A stretch of DNA of 64,000 nucleotides, taken from NCBI GenBank assembly GCA_963790525.1, contig CAWBOV010000004.1, forward strand, positions 186,001 through 250,000. Direction: 5' to 3'. Position numbers and translations under genes: made by a program. Positions 7,769 to 16,326 of the stretch are shown in pieces. Source of the stretch: CAWBOV01 sp963790525. GTDB taxonomy: Bacteria > Actinomycetota > Actinomycetes > Mycobacteriales > Jatrophihabitantaceae. Numbering within the stretch: position 1 is the first letter of the stretch; every line of letters starts with the position of its first letter. A model generated the notes under the pieces. The model had not been told where the DNA came from. It saw nothing but the letters and a program-made list of their open reading frames with translations, and did no database searches.

Positions 7769-9541
7769 CCTCGGTGCCGCCCGCCGGTCCTCCGACCAGG
7801 ACCTGATGGACCGGGTCCGCAACGGCGACACGGCCGCGTTCGGCGAGCTGTACGCCCATCACTCCGCGGCGGCCCACCGTTCGGCGCGGCGCATCGCGCG
7901 GGACGCGCACGTGGCCGAGGACCTCGTCTCGGAATCCTTCGCGCGGGTGTTCAGCATGCTGCAGACCGGCGCGGGACCGCGCGGCGATCTCCTTCCCTAT
8001 CTGGTCGTCACGATGCGCAACGTCGCCGCCTCGTGGGGCCGCGACACGAACCGACTCGTGGCGGTGGGTGACGACACCGCGTTCCAGCCCACGGACGCGC
8101 GCGATCTCGACCCGTCCGCCGACGAGTCCCCGGTGAACGACCTCGCCGTCGCGCTGACGTCGAGTGCCTTCGGGACCCTGCCGCACCGCTGGCGCACGGT
8201 GCTGTGGTACCTCGAGGTGGAGGGTGAGACGGCCTCGGAGGTGGGCGCGCGGCTCGGCATGAACGACGTCGCGATCCGCCAGCTCGCCCGCCGTGCGCGG
8301 GAGGGTCTGCGGGAGGCCTACCTGACGGCCTACCTCGGCGACGTCCCGCAGGCCGGGGGCCACGTCCCGAGCTCGGACCTCGCCCTCATGGCGCGCGGGC
8401 GGCTGTCGCTGCGCCGCCGCCCCGAGGTCGAACGGCACCTCGACACGTGCGCCGACTGCACCCGGATGCTCTTCGAGGCCGCCGAGGAGAACTCGACCCT
8501 GCGCGTGCTGGCCCTGCCCGCCCTGCTCGCCGCGCTCGTCGGGCTGTCGCACTCGAGCGTCGCCCACCTGGAGCACCTCAAGTGGGGCGTGCGCGCCGGA
8601 CCCGGCAAGGCGGCGGGGTTCACCGCCGTCGCGGCCACCGTCACCGCGGTGGCCACCGGCGCGGCGTTCGGTGTGGTCCACATCGTCGGCCACCACGGAC
8701 ACAAGGTGCCGACCGCGCTGGCCGACCGGAACATCAGCCAGCGCTCCACCCTCAGCACACCGCTGATCACGTCCTCGCGCGCGCGGACGACCCCGCCTGT
8801 GCGCCCCCCGGTCGGGGTGGCGCCCGGTGGCGTCCGGGTGCCGGTCGCGCCGACTTCGACGGCGCCGGCGACCCTCGCTCCAGTCACAACCGCTCCTGTC
8901 ACAACGGGTCCTGTCACAACTGGTCCTGTCACAACCGCCCCGGTCACGACGGCCCCGGTGACGACGGCGCCGGTGACGACGGCACCGGTCACGACGCCGC
9001 CGACCACGACGCCGCCGACCACGACGCCGCCGACCACGACGCCGCCGACCACGACGCCCGGCCACGACGCCGCCCGACCACGACGCCGCCCACCACGACG
9101 CCGCCGACCACGACGCCGCCGACCACGACGCCGCCGACCACGACGCCGCCGACCACGACGCCGCCGACCACGACGCCGCCGACCACGACGCCGCCGACCA
9201 CGACGCCGCCGGTGGTCGTCCCGCATGCGCTGACGTTCGGCGCGATCACCGTCGACCCGACCGATCCGAACGAGGTCCATTACCCGTTCGCCGTCAGCAA
9301 TTCCACGTCCACCGAGTGGACACCGGTCGTGGAGTTCACCCTTCCCGCCGGGGCCCGGACGGCGCTGGCGTACTCGAACTGCGCGCAGGCCGGCCGCGTC
9401 CTCACGTGCAGGCTGACCCCGGTCGCAGCGGCGTCGTCCCCGGACACCCCGACCGTCGTCCAGCACCCGCTGCTGGCGCTCGTCTTCCCCGGCGGGCCCC
9501 CGGCCGACCTCGTCGCGCTGCCGTTCACGCTGCTTCCGTAG
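7755..9541 (+). CDS. Membrane-tethered ECF sigma factor fused to zinc-finger, TM, Pro-Thr repeat and external domain
   Basis: One polypeptide (~595 aa) with, in order: sigma region 2 (LMDRVRNGDTAAFGELY to SESFARVFSML, ~18-75), sigma region 4 (LPHRWRTVLWYLEVEGETASEVGARLG, ~140-185), an anti-sigma-like zinc finger (His then CADC, ~227-236), a hydrophobic segment (~288-312), a ~110-residue PVTT/PPTTT spacer, and an exported beta-rich domain with two Cys. This resembles ECF groups with fused regulatory C-termini. Inside the repeat (9055-9076) two small indels give a net -1 shift: one frame enters and the exported domain leaves in another; without it translation would end at 9233. GTG 7755 has GGGGAG 7-12 nt upstream. 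Confidence 0.75.
8877..9210 (+). repeat. 15-bp tandem repeats encoding PVTTA/PPTTT linker
   Basis: About 22 consecutive 15-bp units. The first third is degenerate (CCTGTCACAACCGCT-like, Pro-Val-Thr-Thr-Ala/Gly); the rest is near-identical GACCACGACGCCGCC (Pro-Thr-Thr-Thr-Pro). Unit loss or gain keeps the frame, so copy number would change linker length only. At 9055-9076 the pattern breaks: GCCGAC becomes CGGC and an extra C follows one unit later. Confidence 0.95.
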
Positions 9542-9881
9542 CGTCGCACCGCATCCCGGAGCGCCGGATTGGGAAGGTTTTTCCCCATTCCGCGTCACGA
9601 CCGGCCGGCTCGTGCGTCTTGTTGATGTGCGACCCGGACGTCAGGGTCCCCGCCCGTCCACCGAAGCAACGAGGGAGGTGGACGCGCGGCACGCACCGGA
9701 TGGCCTCGTACCCGACTCGCTTCGGGTCCGAGTGCAGGGAGTGGACGGGCTCGCTGGGGGGTTCGCCCGTCCACTCCCACATCCAGCTTCGTCACAGCTG
9801 TCTCAGAAAGTGGGACGAGATTCCTACACCATGAGATGACATCGTAGGCTGGGACCGTCCCCAGCCCAGAGAGATGTCCGC
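9542..9881. other. 340-bp intergenic region with hairpins and an MFS-gene promoter candidate
   Basis: No convincing gene. A perfect 14-bp inverted repeat (9737-9750 GGGAGTGGACGGGC with 9765-9778) has a 14-nt loop and could terminate transcription in either direction. Further on, TAGGCT at 9846-9851 looks like a -10 box for the MFS gene, followed by a short GGCTGGG/CCCAGCC hairpin in its leader. Short overlapping frames on both strands have no ribosome binding site and no known domain. Confidence 0.5.
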
Positions 9882-11135
9882 ATGAGCCACTCGCCGGTTT
9901 CCCACCGCCACCGCTGGGCGATCCTCTATCTCGGTGTGCTCGCGCAGGCCTCGACGTGCGTGTTCCTCTACGGCCTGCCGATGCTCGTGCCGACGCTGCG
10001 CACCGAGGAGAAGCTGTCGCTGTCCCAGGCCGGGGTGGTGGTCGCCGCTCCGTCGGTGGGGCTGCTGCTCATGCTGATCGTGTGGGGTGCGCTCGCCGAC
10101 CGCTTCGGCGAACGGATCGTGATCACGAGCGGGATGGCGCTGGCTGCCGTCGCCCTCGTCGTCGCCGCGCTCGCCCGGGGTTTGGTGCCGACGTGTCTCG
10201 CGCTGGTCGCCGCCGGCGCGGCGGGCGCGTCGGTGAACGCGGCGAGCGGGCGCATGGTGCTGGGTTGGTTCACCGCCCGGGAGCGGGGGTTCGCGATGGG
10301 GGTGCGGCAGACCGCGCAGCCCCTCGGCGTGGGCATCGCCGCCCTGCTCCTGCCGTCGGCGGCGCACCACTGGGGCGTCCACCACACGCTGTTCCTGCCG
10401 GCGGCGCTGTGCGGGGTGTTCGCCGTCCTGATCGCCCTCGTGGCGGTCGATCCGCCGCGGACCCCCCGCGCGGCCGGTGCCGCGGTGCCCCGCTCGCCCT
10501 ACCGCACCTCCGTGCTCTGGCGCGTGCATGCCGCCAGCGCTGCGCTGGTCGTCCCGCAGTTCGCGGTGTCCGGCTTCACGCTGGCCTACCTGGTCAGCGA
10601 ACGCGACTGGAACGCCGTCACCGCGGGGCGCGTGATCTTCGCCATGCAGGTGGCCGGGGCCGCCGGCCGGATCGGGGCCGGGGTGTGGTCCGACCGGGTG
10701 GCCAGCCGGTTGCGGCCGATGCGGCAACTGGCCGGGGCGAGCGCCCTGCTGATGCTCGCGATCGCGGTGGGCGACCTGGCCCACTCCTGGATCGTCGTGG
10801 TCGCGTTCGCCCTGGGGGCGATCGTGACCGTCGCCGACAACGGCCTGGCGTTCACCTCGGTCGCCGAGTTGGCCGGCTCGTCGTGGGCCGGCCGGGCACT
10901 CGGGGTGCAGAACACCGGCCAGAACGTCGCCGCGGCGCTGACCCCACCCGTCCTCGGCGCCCTCGTCGGCGCGCACGGCTACGCGCCGGGTTTCGCGCTG
11001 GCCGCCGCCTTCCCGATCGCGGCGATCTTCCTCACCCCGGTCGTGCGCGCGGAGGGGCGTCCGCGGACCGGGGGAGCAGGAGCCCACCACGCCGTCACCA
11101 TCGCGCAGGACCGGCTGGACTCCGCTCCCAGGTAG
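9882..11135 (+). CDS. MFS transporter
   Basis: Major facilitator carrier, 417 residues with about 12 hydrophobic segments. The loop after the second helix is GALADRFGERIV (MFS motif A, GxLADrxGrr), the long central loop is at ~195-210 (PPRTPRAAGAAVPRSPYR), and the C-terminal half repeats the motif as GAGVWSDRVASRL. The substrate cannot be inferred; the architecture fits the general sugar-acid/drug carrier types. It ends 10 bp before glmS but glmS has its own -10 box in that interval. Confidence 0.88.
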   Translation: MSHSPVSHRHRWAILYLGVLAQASTCVFLYGLPMLVPTLRTEEKLSLSQAGVVVAAPSVGLLLMLIVWGALADRFGERIVITSGMALAAVALVVAALARGLVPTCLALVAAGAAGASVNAASGRMVLGWFTARERGFAMGVRQTAQPLGVGIAALLLPSAAHHWGVHHTLFLPAALCGVFAVLIALVAVDPPRTPRAAGAAVPRSPYRTSVLWRVHAASAALVVPQFAVSGFTLAYLVSERDWNAVTAGRVIFAMQVAGAAGRIGAGVWSDRVASRLRPMRQLAGASALLMLAIAVGDLAHSWIVVVAFALGAIVTVADNGLAFTSVAELAGSSWAGRALGVQNTGQNVAAALTPPVLGALVGAHGYAPGFALAAAFPIAAIFLTPVVRAEGRPRTGGAGAHHAVTIAQDRLDSAPR

Positions 11136-11138
11136 GCT
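11133..11138 (+). promoter_or_regulatory. -10 box for leaderless glmS
   Basis: TAGGCT sits exactly 7 nt before the GTG start of glmS, placing the predicted transcription start at the first base of the codon. Confidence 0.5.
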
Positions 11139-11145
11139 GCGAGCC

Positions 11146-12993
11146 GTGTGTGGAATCGTGGGTTACGTCGGGCCCAGACAGGCAGTCGACGTCGTCGTGC
11201 AGGGTCTGCGCCGCCTGGAGTACCGCGGCTACGACTCCTCCGGTGTTGCGATCATCTCCGATGACGGGGTGCTCCAGACCGCGAAGAAGGCCGGGCGCAT
11301 CGAGAACCTGGACAAGGTCCTGGCCGAGCGGGAGTTGCTCGGTCACACCGGCATGGGTCACACCCGCTGGGCGACCCACGGTGCGCCCAACGACCGCAAC
11401 GCCCATCCGCACACCGACGCCTCCGGCCGCGTCGCCGTGGTGCACAACGGCATCATCGAGAACTTCGCCCCGCTGCGCGCCGAGCTGGAGAAGGACGGTG
11501 TCGAGTTCCGCAGCGAGACCGACACCGAGGTCGTCGCCCACCTGGTGGCCGCCGAGTTGCGCGTGGACGGCGTCACCCCTGCCGAGGCCCTGCGCACGGT
11601 CTGCCGCCGGCTCCACGGCGCGTTCACGCTGCTGATCGTCGACAGCCACCACCCCGACGTCGTGGTCGCCGCCCGCCGCAACTCCCCGCTGGTGGTCGGT
11701 GTCGGCGACGGCGAGATGTTCCTGGGCAGCGACGTCGCCGCGTTCATCCCGTACACCCGTGAGGCCGTCGAGCTCGGGCAGGACCAGATCGTCGAGATCA
11801 CGCCCGACGGGTACACGCTGACCGACTTCGACGGCGCGCCCGCCGAGGGCAAGGTGTTCCACGTCGACTGGGACCTCGCCGCCGCCGAGAAGGGCGGTTA
11901 CGACTACTTCATGCTCAAGGAGATCGAGGAGCAGCCCGCCGCCGTCGGCGACACCCTCCTCGGCCACTTCTCCGCGGGCCGGATCACCCTCGACGAGGAG
12001 CGCCTGGACGACCAGGATCTCCGCGACATCGACAAGGTCTTCATCGTCGCGTGCGGATCGGCCTATCACGCCGGGCTGCTGGGCAAGTACGCGATCGAGC
12101 ACTGGACCAGGATCCCCGTCGAGGTCGAGATGGCCTCGGAGTTCCGGTACCGGGACCCGGTGCTGAGCAGGCAGACCCTCGTCGTGGCGATCAGCCAGTC
12201 CGGCGAGACCGCGGACACCCTCGAGGCCGTCCGGCACGCGACCCAGCAGCGGGCGAAGGTGCTGGCCATCTGCAACACCAACGGTGCCCAGATCCCGCGC
12301 GAGTCCGACGCCGTGCTCTACACCCACGCCGGCCCCGAGGTGGGGGTCGCGGCGACGAAGACCTGGGTGGCGCAGGTGGCGGCCGTCGAACTCGTGGCGC
12401 TGGCCCTCGCCCAGGCCCGCGGAACCAAGTACGGCGACGAGATCGCGCGCGAGTACGACGCGCTGTGCCGGGTGCCGGCACTGATCGAGGAGACCCTGCA
12501 GTCGATGGGCTCGGTGCGCGAGCTGGCCCGCGAGATCGCGCACAGCAAGGCGATCCTGTTCCTCGGGCGCCACGTCGGCTTCCCGGTCGCGCTCGAAGGC
12601 GCGCTCAAGCTCAAGGAACTGGCGTACATGCACGCCGAGGGGTTCCCGGCCGGCGAGCTCAAGCACGGCCCGATCGCGCTCATCGAGGAGGGCCTGCCCG
12701 TCGTCGTCGTGATGCCCTCGCCGCAGGGCCGGGCGCTGCTGCACCAGAAGATGCTGTCGAACATGGCCGAGATCCGCGCGCGCGGTGCCCGCACGATCGT
12801 CATCGCCGAGCGCGGCGACACCGCGGCCGCCCAGTACGCCTCGCACCTGATCGAGGTGCCACCGGCCGCGACGCTGCTGTCGCCGTTCCTGTCGGTGATC
12901 CCGCTGCAGATCCTGGCCGCCGACATCGCCCAGGCGCGGGGACTGGACGTCGACAAGCCCCGCAACCTGGCGAAGTCCGTCACCGTCGAATGA
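11146..12993 (+). CDS. glmS: Glutamine-fructose-6-phosphate aminotransferase GlmS
   Basis: Makes glucosamine-6-phosphate from fructose-6-phosphate and glutamine, the entry step to amino sugars. It is 615 residues. The N-terminal glutaminase has nucleophile Cys2 (CGIVGYVG), GHTRWATHG and HNGIIEN. Two SIS sugar-isomerase domains follow (ACGSAYHAG, SQSGETADT, LGRHVGFPVALEGALKLKE) and the C-terminus ends in the conserved LAKSVTVE. Start GTG is fixed because Cys must be residue 2 after Met removal. It lies in the same pathway as glmM upstream. No glmS ribozyme-like leader is possible because the gene appears leaderless. Confidence 0.98.
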   Translation: MCGIVGYVGPRQAVDVVVQGLRRLEYRGYDSSGVAIISDDGVLQTAKKAGRIENLDKVLAERELLGHTGMGHTRWATHGAPNDRNAHPHTDASGRVAVVHNGIIENFAPLRAELEKDGVEFRSETDTEVVAHLVAAELRVDGVTPAEALRTVCRRLHGAFTLLIVDSHHPDVVVAARRNSPLVVGVGDGEMFLGSDVAAFIPYTREAVELGQDQIVEITPDGYTLTDFDGAPAEGKVFHVDWDLAAAEKGGYDYFMLKEIEEQPAAVGDTLLGHFSAGRITLDEERLDDQDLRDIDKVFIVACGSAYHAGLLGKYAIEHWTRIPVEVEMASEFRYRDPVLSRQTLVVAISQSGETADTLEAVRHATQQRAKVLAICNTNGAQIPRESDAVLYTHAGPEVGVAATKTWVAQVAAVELVALALAQARGTKYGDEIAREYDALCRVPALIEETLQSMGSVRELAREIAHSKAILFLGRHVGFPVALEGALKLKELAYMHAEGFPAGELKHGPIALIEEGLPVVVVMPSPQGRALLHQKMLSNMAEIRARGARTIVIAERGDTAAAQYASHLIEVPPAATLLSPFLSVIPLQILAADIAQARGLDVDKPRNLAKSVTVE

Positions 12994-13024
12994 CGCCACG
13001 CCCGCGCTGTGCGCCGGCGAGGAC

Positions 13025-13041
13025 TGTCAACTGAATTGACA
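13025..13041. promoter_or_regulatory. Inverted repeat TGTCAA-N5-TTGACA
   Basis: A perfect 6-bp inverted repeat whose right half is also a consensus -35 hexamer. It lies 69 bp before a small membrane-protein gene and 32 bp after glmS. It is a plausible operator for the following genes; no matching -10 box stands at 17-18 bp, so the promoter reading is uncertain. Confidence 0.35.
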
Positions 13042-13109
13042 CGGCAGGACTTGTCGTCGGCCGCCCGCTGCCCGCACACTGTGCCCAGACCCACCACCGG
13101 GAGGCGCTC

Positions 13110-13286
13110 GTGCTGTTTCTCTTCCAGGCGCTCGTCGTGCTGGCCGTCGCCGGCGGGATGGCCTACCTGCTGAGCGTGGTCCGCCGTGAGCCGGCACGCG
13201 TGGTCGGGTCCGGGGTGTGCTGCGACGACCGCCTCCAGCTCGGGATCGCGCTCTCGTCGAACGGGAAGGCGTCGGGGATCCTTTAA
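13110..13286 (+). CDS. Small single-pass membrane protein with vicinal cysteines (58 aa)
   Basis: GTG 13110 is preceded by GGGAGG with 5-nt spacing. The product has one hydrophobic helix (residues ~2-24, LFLFQALVVLAVAGGMAYLL), a basic VVRREPAR stop-transfer segment, then a short tail with a Cys-Cys pair (37-38) in VCCDDRLQLGIALSSNG. Codon use is as GC-rich as its neighbours. No family is recognised. It precedes a ferredoxin-NADP reductase gene by 86 bp; a redox or metal role of the CC pair is speculation. Confidence 0.55.
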   Translation: MLFLFQALVVLAVAGGMAYLLSVVRREPARVVGSGVCCDDRLQLGIALSSNGKASGIL

Positions 13287-13372
13287 ACCCTGGGCCGCGC
13301 GCCGTCAACAACGCAGTGGCGCATCGCTCGTAACGCTGGCCCACCGGCCCGACATCTAGTTGGATCAGGGCC

Positions 13373-14419
13373 ATGGCGCACTCTGCACACTCCGTCGACG
13401 TCCTGATCGTCGGCGCCGGCCCGGTCGGACTCTTCGGCGCGTACTACGCGGGCGTTCGCACCCTGTCGGTCGCGCTCATCGACTCGCTGCCCGAACCGGG
13501 CGGGCAGATCAGCGCCATGTACCCGGAAAAGGCGATCTTCGATGTCGCCGGTTTCCCCGCCATCCGCGGCCGCGACCTCGTCGACCAGCTGGTCGCCCAG
13601 GCGGCGCCGTTCGACCCGCTCTACCTGCTCGGGCACCAGGCGGTGGGGTTGGAGCGCGGCGACGGCGAGTTCGTGATCACCTCGTCCGAGGGAGCGCGGA
13701 TCGGCGCCAAGGCGATCATCGTGACCGGCGGGATCGGCACCTTCACGCCCAGGCCACTGCCCACGGGTGAGGAGTACCTCGGCCGGGGTGTCGTCCACTT
13801 CGTACCTGATCCGTCGGCCTACGCCGGCCTCGACGTGGTGGTGGTCGGCGGGGGTGACTCGGCGATCGACTGGGCGCTGCTGCTGGAGCCGATCGCCAGG
13901 TCGGTGGCGGTCATCCACCGCCGGGACGCCTTCCGCGCGCACCCGCACTCGGTGGATCTGTTGCGCGCCTCGTCGGTGTCCATGCTGACCAGCGCCCAGA
14001 TCAGCACCGTCGTCGGTGACCCGCACGTCACCGCCGTCGAGGTGGCCGTCGGCGACTCCACCACCGTGCTGCCGTGTGACCGCCTGGTCGCCGCGCTCGG
14101 CTTCACCGCGAATCTCGGGCCGCTGCTGGAGTGGGGCATGGAGATCCGCCAGCGCCGGCACATCGTCGTCGACACCACGCTCGCGACCACCGTGCCGGGT
14201 GTCTACGCCGCCGGTGACATCTGCGATTATCCGGGCAAGGTGCGGCTGATCGCGACCGGCTTCGGCGAGGTCGCCACTGCGGTCAACAACGCCGCCGCGT
14301 TCGTGAACCCGTCGCTGTCGGTGTTCCCCGGCCACCTGTCGGACTACGCGCCCCCCGGAGAGGTCGGCGCACCGACCGCAGGTGCCACCGCGGCGGTCGC
14401 CGAGACCGGAGTCGCGTGA
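13373..14419 (+). CDS. Thioredoxin-reductase-like ferredoxin/flavodoxin-NADP+ reductase
   Basis: FAD/NAD(P)H oxidoreductase of the YumC/TrxB-like ferredoxin-NADP reductase class. It is 348 residues with FAD motif DVLIVGAGPVGLF, the PEPGGQISAMYPEKAIFDVAGFP stretch diagnostic of this class, NADPH motif VVVVGGGDSAIDWA, and YAAGDICDYPGK near the C-terminus. The redox CxxC of true thioredoxin reductases is absent, so it should pass electrons to ferredoxin or flavodoxin. Its stop overlaps the acpS start (GTGA), so the two are translationally coupled. Confidence 0.9.
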   Translation: MAHSAHSVDVLIVGAGPVGLFGAYYAGVRTLSVALIDSLPEPGGQISAMYPEKAIFDVAGFPAIRGRDLVDQLVAQAAPFDPLYLLGHQAVGLERGDGEFVITSSEGARIGAKAIIVTGGIGTFTPRPLPTGEEYLGRGVVHFVPDPSAYAGLDVVVVGGGDSAIDWALLLEPIARSVAVIHRRDAFRAHPHSVDLLRASSVSMLTSAQISTVVGDPHVTAVEVAVGDSTTVLPCDRLVAALGFTANLGPLLEWGMEIRQRRHIVVDTTLATTVPGVYAAGDICDYPGKVRLIATGFGEVATAVNNAAAFVNPSLSVFPGHLSDYAPPGEVGAPTAGATAAVAETGVA

Positions 14420-14790
14420 TCGTCGGCATCGGTATCGACGTCGTTCCCGTCGAGCGGTTCGCCCAGGCGCTCGCACGCACGCCCGGGATGGCGACCCGCC
14501 TGTTCACCACCACCGAGCAGGTGACCGACTCGGGCACACCCCGCACCGCCGAGTCGCTGGCTGCCCGGTTCGCGGCGAAGGAGGCGCTGGCCAAGGCACT
14601 CGGAGCACCCGGCGGGATGGCCTGGACCGACGCAGAGGTGCAGACCGACGCCGACGGGCGGCCGTCGCTGGTCGTCTCCGGCACGGTGGCCGCTCGGGCG
14701 GCGGTACTGGGCGTGACGTCCTGGCACGTGTCCCTGTCCCACGACGGCGGGATCGCGTCGGCGGTCGTCGTCGCCGAGGGCGGCAGCTGA
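14416..14790 (+). CDS. acpS: Holo-[acyl-carrier-protein] synthase AcpS
   Basis: Transfers 4'-phosphopantetheine from CoA to the serine of acyl carrier proteins. The 124-residue protein has the Mg2+-binding VGIGIDVV (Asp8) and the RFAAKEALAKAL helix (Glu56), plus WHVSLSHD. Start GTG overlaps the upstream reductase stop and its stop overlaps the nnr start (TGATG), indicating one operon with nnr. Confidence 0.95.
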   Translation: MIVGIGIDVVPVERFAQALARTPGMATRLFTTTEQVTDSGTPRTAESLAARFAAKEALAKALGAPGGMAWTDAEVQTDADGRPSLVVSGTVAARAAVLGVTSWHVSLSHDGGIASAVVVAEGGS

Positions 14791-16223
14791 TGCGCGGCGC
14801 GTGGACGTCGGATCAGATCCGGGCCGGCGAGGCGCAGTTGCTGGCGGCCGTGCCCGAGGGCGCCCTGATGGCGCGCGCATCCTTCGCCCTGGCCACCGAG
14901 TGCACCGCGCTCCTCGGCGGTGCGTACGGGCGCCACGTCGCGGTGCTGGTGGGCGCGGGCAACAACGGCGGCGACGCCCTGTACGCGGGGGCCGAGCTGG
15001 CCCGCAGAGGGGCCGATGTCGTCGCCGTCCTCCTCGCCCCCGACCGGGCGCATGCCGGTGGCCTCGCCGCCTTCGTGGCCGCGGGTGGGCGCACCACGGC
15101 CGCTGCCACTGTCGCCGCGGCCGGCCCGGCGATCGGTGCGGCGGACCTCGTCCTGGACGGGATCGTGGGGATCGGTGGCCACGGCGAGCTGCGGCCCCCC
15201 GCGCCCGACCTGCTCAGCGCGGCCCGCGGCGCGATCGTCGTCGCCGTCGACGTCCCGAGCGGCGTCGACGCCGACACCGGAGCGGTCGCGGGCGCGGCGG
15301 TGCACGCCGATGTGACGGTGACCTTCGGCGGGCTCAAGCCGGGCCTGCTCGTCGGCGCGGGCGCCGAACACGCCGGCGAGGTGCGCCTGGCCGACATCGG
15401 GCTCGAGCCCTGCCTGCCGGAGCCGTCGGTGCGGATCCTCGAAGCCGGGGACGCACGTGCGGCGCTGACACCACCGGGCGCGCAGTCGGACAAGTACACC
15501 CGCGGGGTGGTCGGGGTGGTGGCCGGATCGGACCGGTACTCAGGCGCCGCGGTCCTGAGCGTCGGGGCCGCGATCCACGGCGGAGCGGGGATGGTCCGCT
15601 ACGTCGGCGGCGCCGGCGATGCCGTGCGCTCCCACTGGCCGGAGGTCGTGGTGCACCCGCGGCTGGAGGACGCCGGCCGGGTACAGGCGTGGGTCGTCGG
15701 ACCCGGCCTGGGCACCGACGACGCCGCGGGGGCGCAGCTGGACTGGGTGCTGGCGCAGGACGTGCCCGTGCTCGTCGACGCCGATGCCCTCACGCTGCTG
15801 GCCGAGCGTCGTGACGCGCTGCGCCGGCGGGCGGCGCCGACCCTGCTCACGCCGCACGACCGGGAGTTCGAGCGGGTGTTCGGAGAGGTGGGCGCGGACC
15901 GTCTCGCGGCGGCGCGCCGGGCGGCCGCCGAGTCCGGAGCCACCGTCCTGCTCAAGGGCAACGCCACCGTGATCGCGGGACCCGACGGGGAGGCCTACGT
16001 CAACCGGACGGGGACGCCGTGGCTGGCCACCGCGGGAAGCGGCGACGTCCTCAGCGGCCTGACCGGATCGGTGATCGCCGGTGGCGCCCCCGTGCCGCTG
16101 GCCGCCGCGGTCGGCGCGTACGTGCACGGCGTCGCCGGGCAGGTCGCGGCCACCGACGGGCCGCCGAGCTCGGCCGACGTCCTCTCTGCCATCCGCACCG
16201 CCCTGCACCGCCTGCAGGCCTGA
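14790..16223 (+). CDS. nnr: Bifunctional NAD(P)H-hydrate epimerase/dehydratase Nnr
   Basis: Repairs hydrated NAD(P)H. Residues ~1-210 form the YjeF-N epimerase (VGAGNNGGDAL at 54-64, DGIVGIGGHGELR, VDVPSGVDADTG). Residues ~225-477 form the carbohydrate-kinase-like dehydratase (GVVGVVAGSDRYSGAAVLS, VVGPGLGTDDA, LLTPHDREFERVFG, TAGSGDVLSGLTG near 412-424). At 477 residues it has the usual length for the fused enzyme. ATG 14790 overlaps the acpS stop. Confidence 0.95.
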   Translation: MRGAWTSDQIRAGEAQLLAAVPEGALMARASFALATECTALLGGAYGRHVAVLVGAGNNGGDALYAGAELARRGADVVAVLLAPDRAHAGGLAAFVAAGGRTTAAATVAAAGPAIGAADLVLDGIVGIGGHGELRPPAPDLLSAARGAIVVAVDVPSGVDADTGAVAGAAVHADVTVTFGGLKPGLLVGAGAEHAGEVRLADIGLEPCLPEPSVRILEAGDARAALTPPGAQSDKYTRGVVGVVAGSDRYSGAAVLSVGAAIHGGAGMVRYVGGAGDAVRSHWPEVVVHPRLEDAGRVQAWVVGPGLGTDDAAGAQLDWVLAQDVPVLVDADALTLLAERRDALRRRAAPTLLTPHDREFERVFGEVGADRLAAARRAAAESGATVLLKGNATVIAGPDGEAYVNRTGTPWLATAGSGDVLSGLTGSVIAGGAPVPLAAAVGAYVHGVAGQVAATDGPPSSADVLSAIRTALHRLQA

Positions 16224-16313
16224 ACCCGCGCCTCCGGCGCCGTCGCGGGCAGGTGAACTCTCCCGGTGACCGCCGCACGGGGGCGTCGGGCCGACTGTCG
16301 CCGCGTTGTTTGA

Positions 16314-16319
16314 CAGACT
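16314..16319 (+). promoter_or_regulatory. -10 box for leaderless alr
   Basis: CAGACT ends exactly 7 nt before GTG 16327, the same spacing as at other genes in this window. It supports GTG 16327 over TTG 16306 as the alr start. Confidence 0.45.
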
Positions 16320-16326
16320 GGGGCGT

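Noticed and set aside
8877..9210. CRISPR-like tandem array
   Set aside because: Units are contiguous 15-mers with no unique spacers and encode a Pro-Thr linker in frame.
9525..9834. Overlapping short frames on both strands after the ECF gene
   Set aside because: No ribosome binding sites, unusual composition, and the region contains a hairpin terminator candidate.
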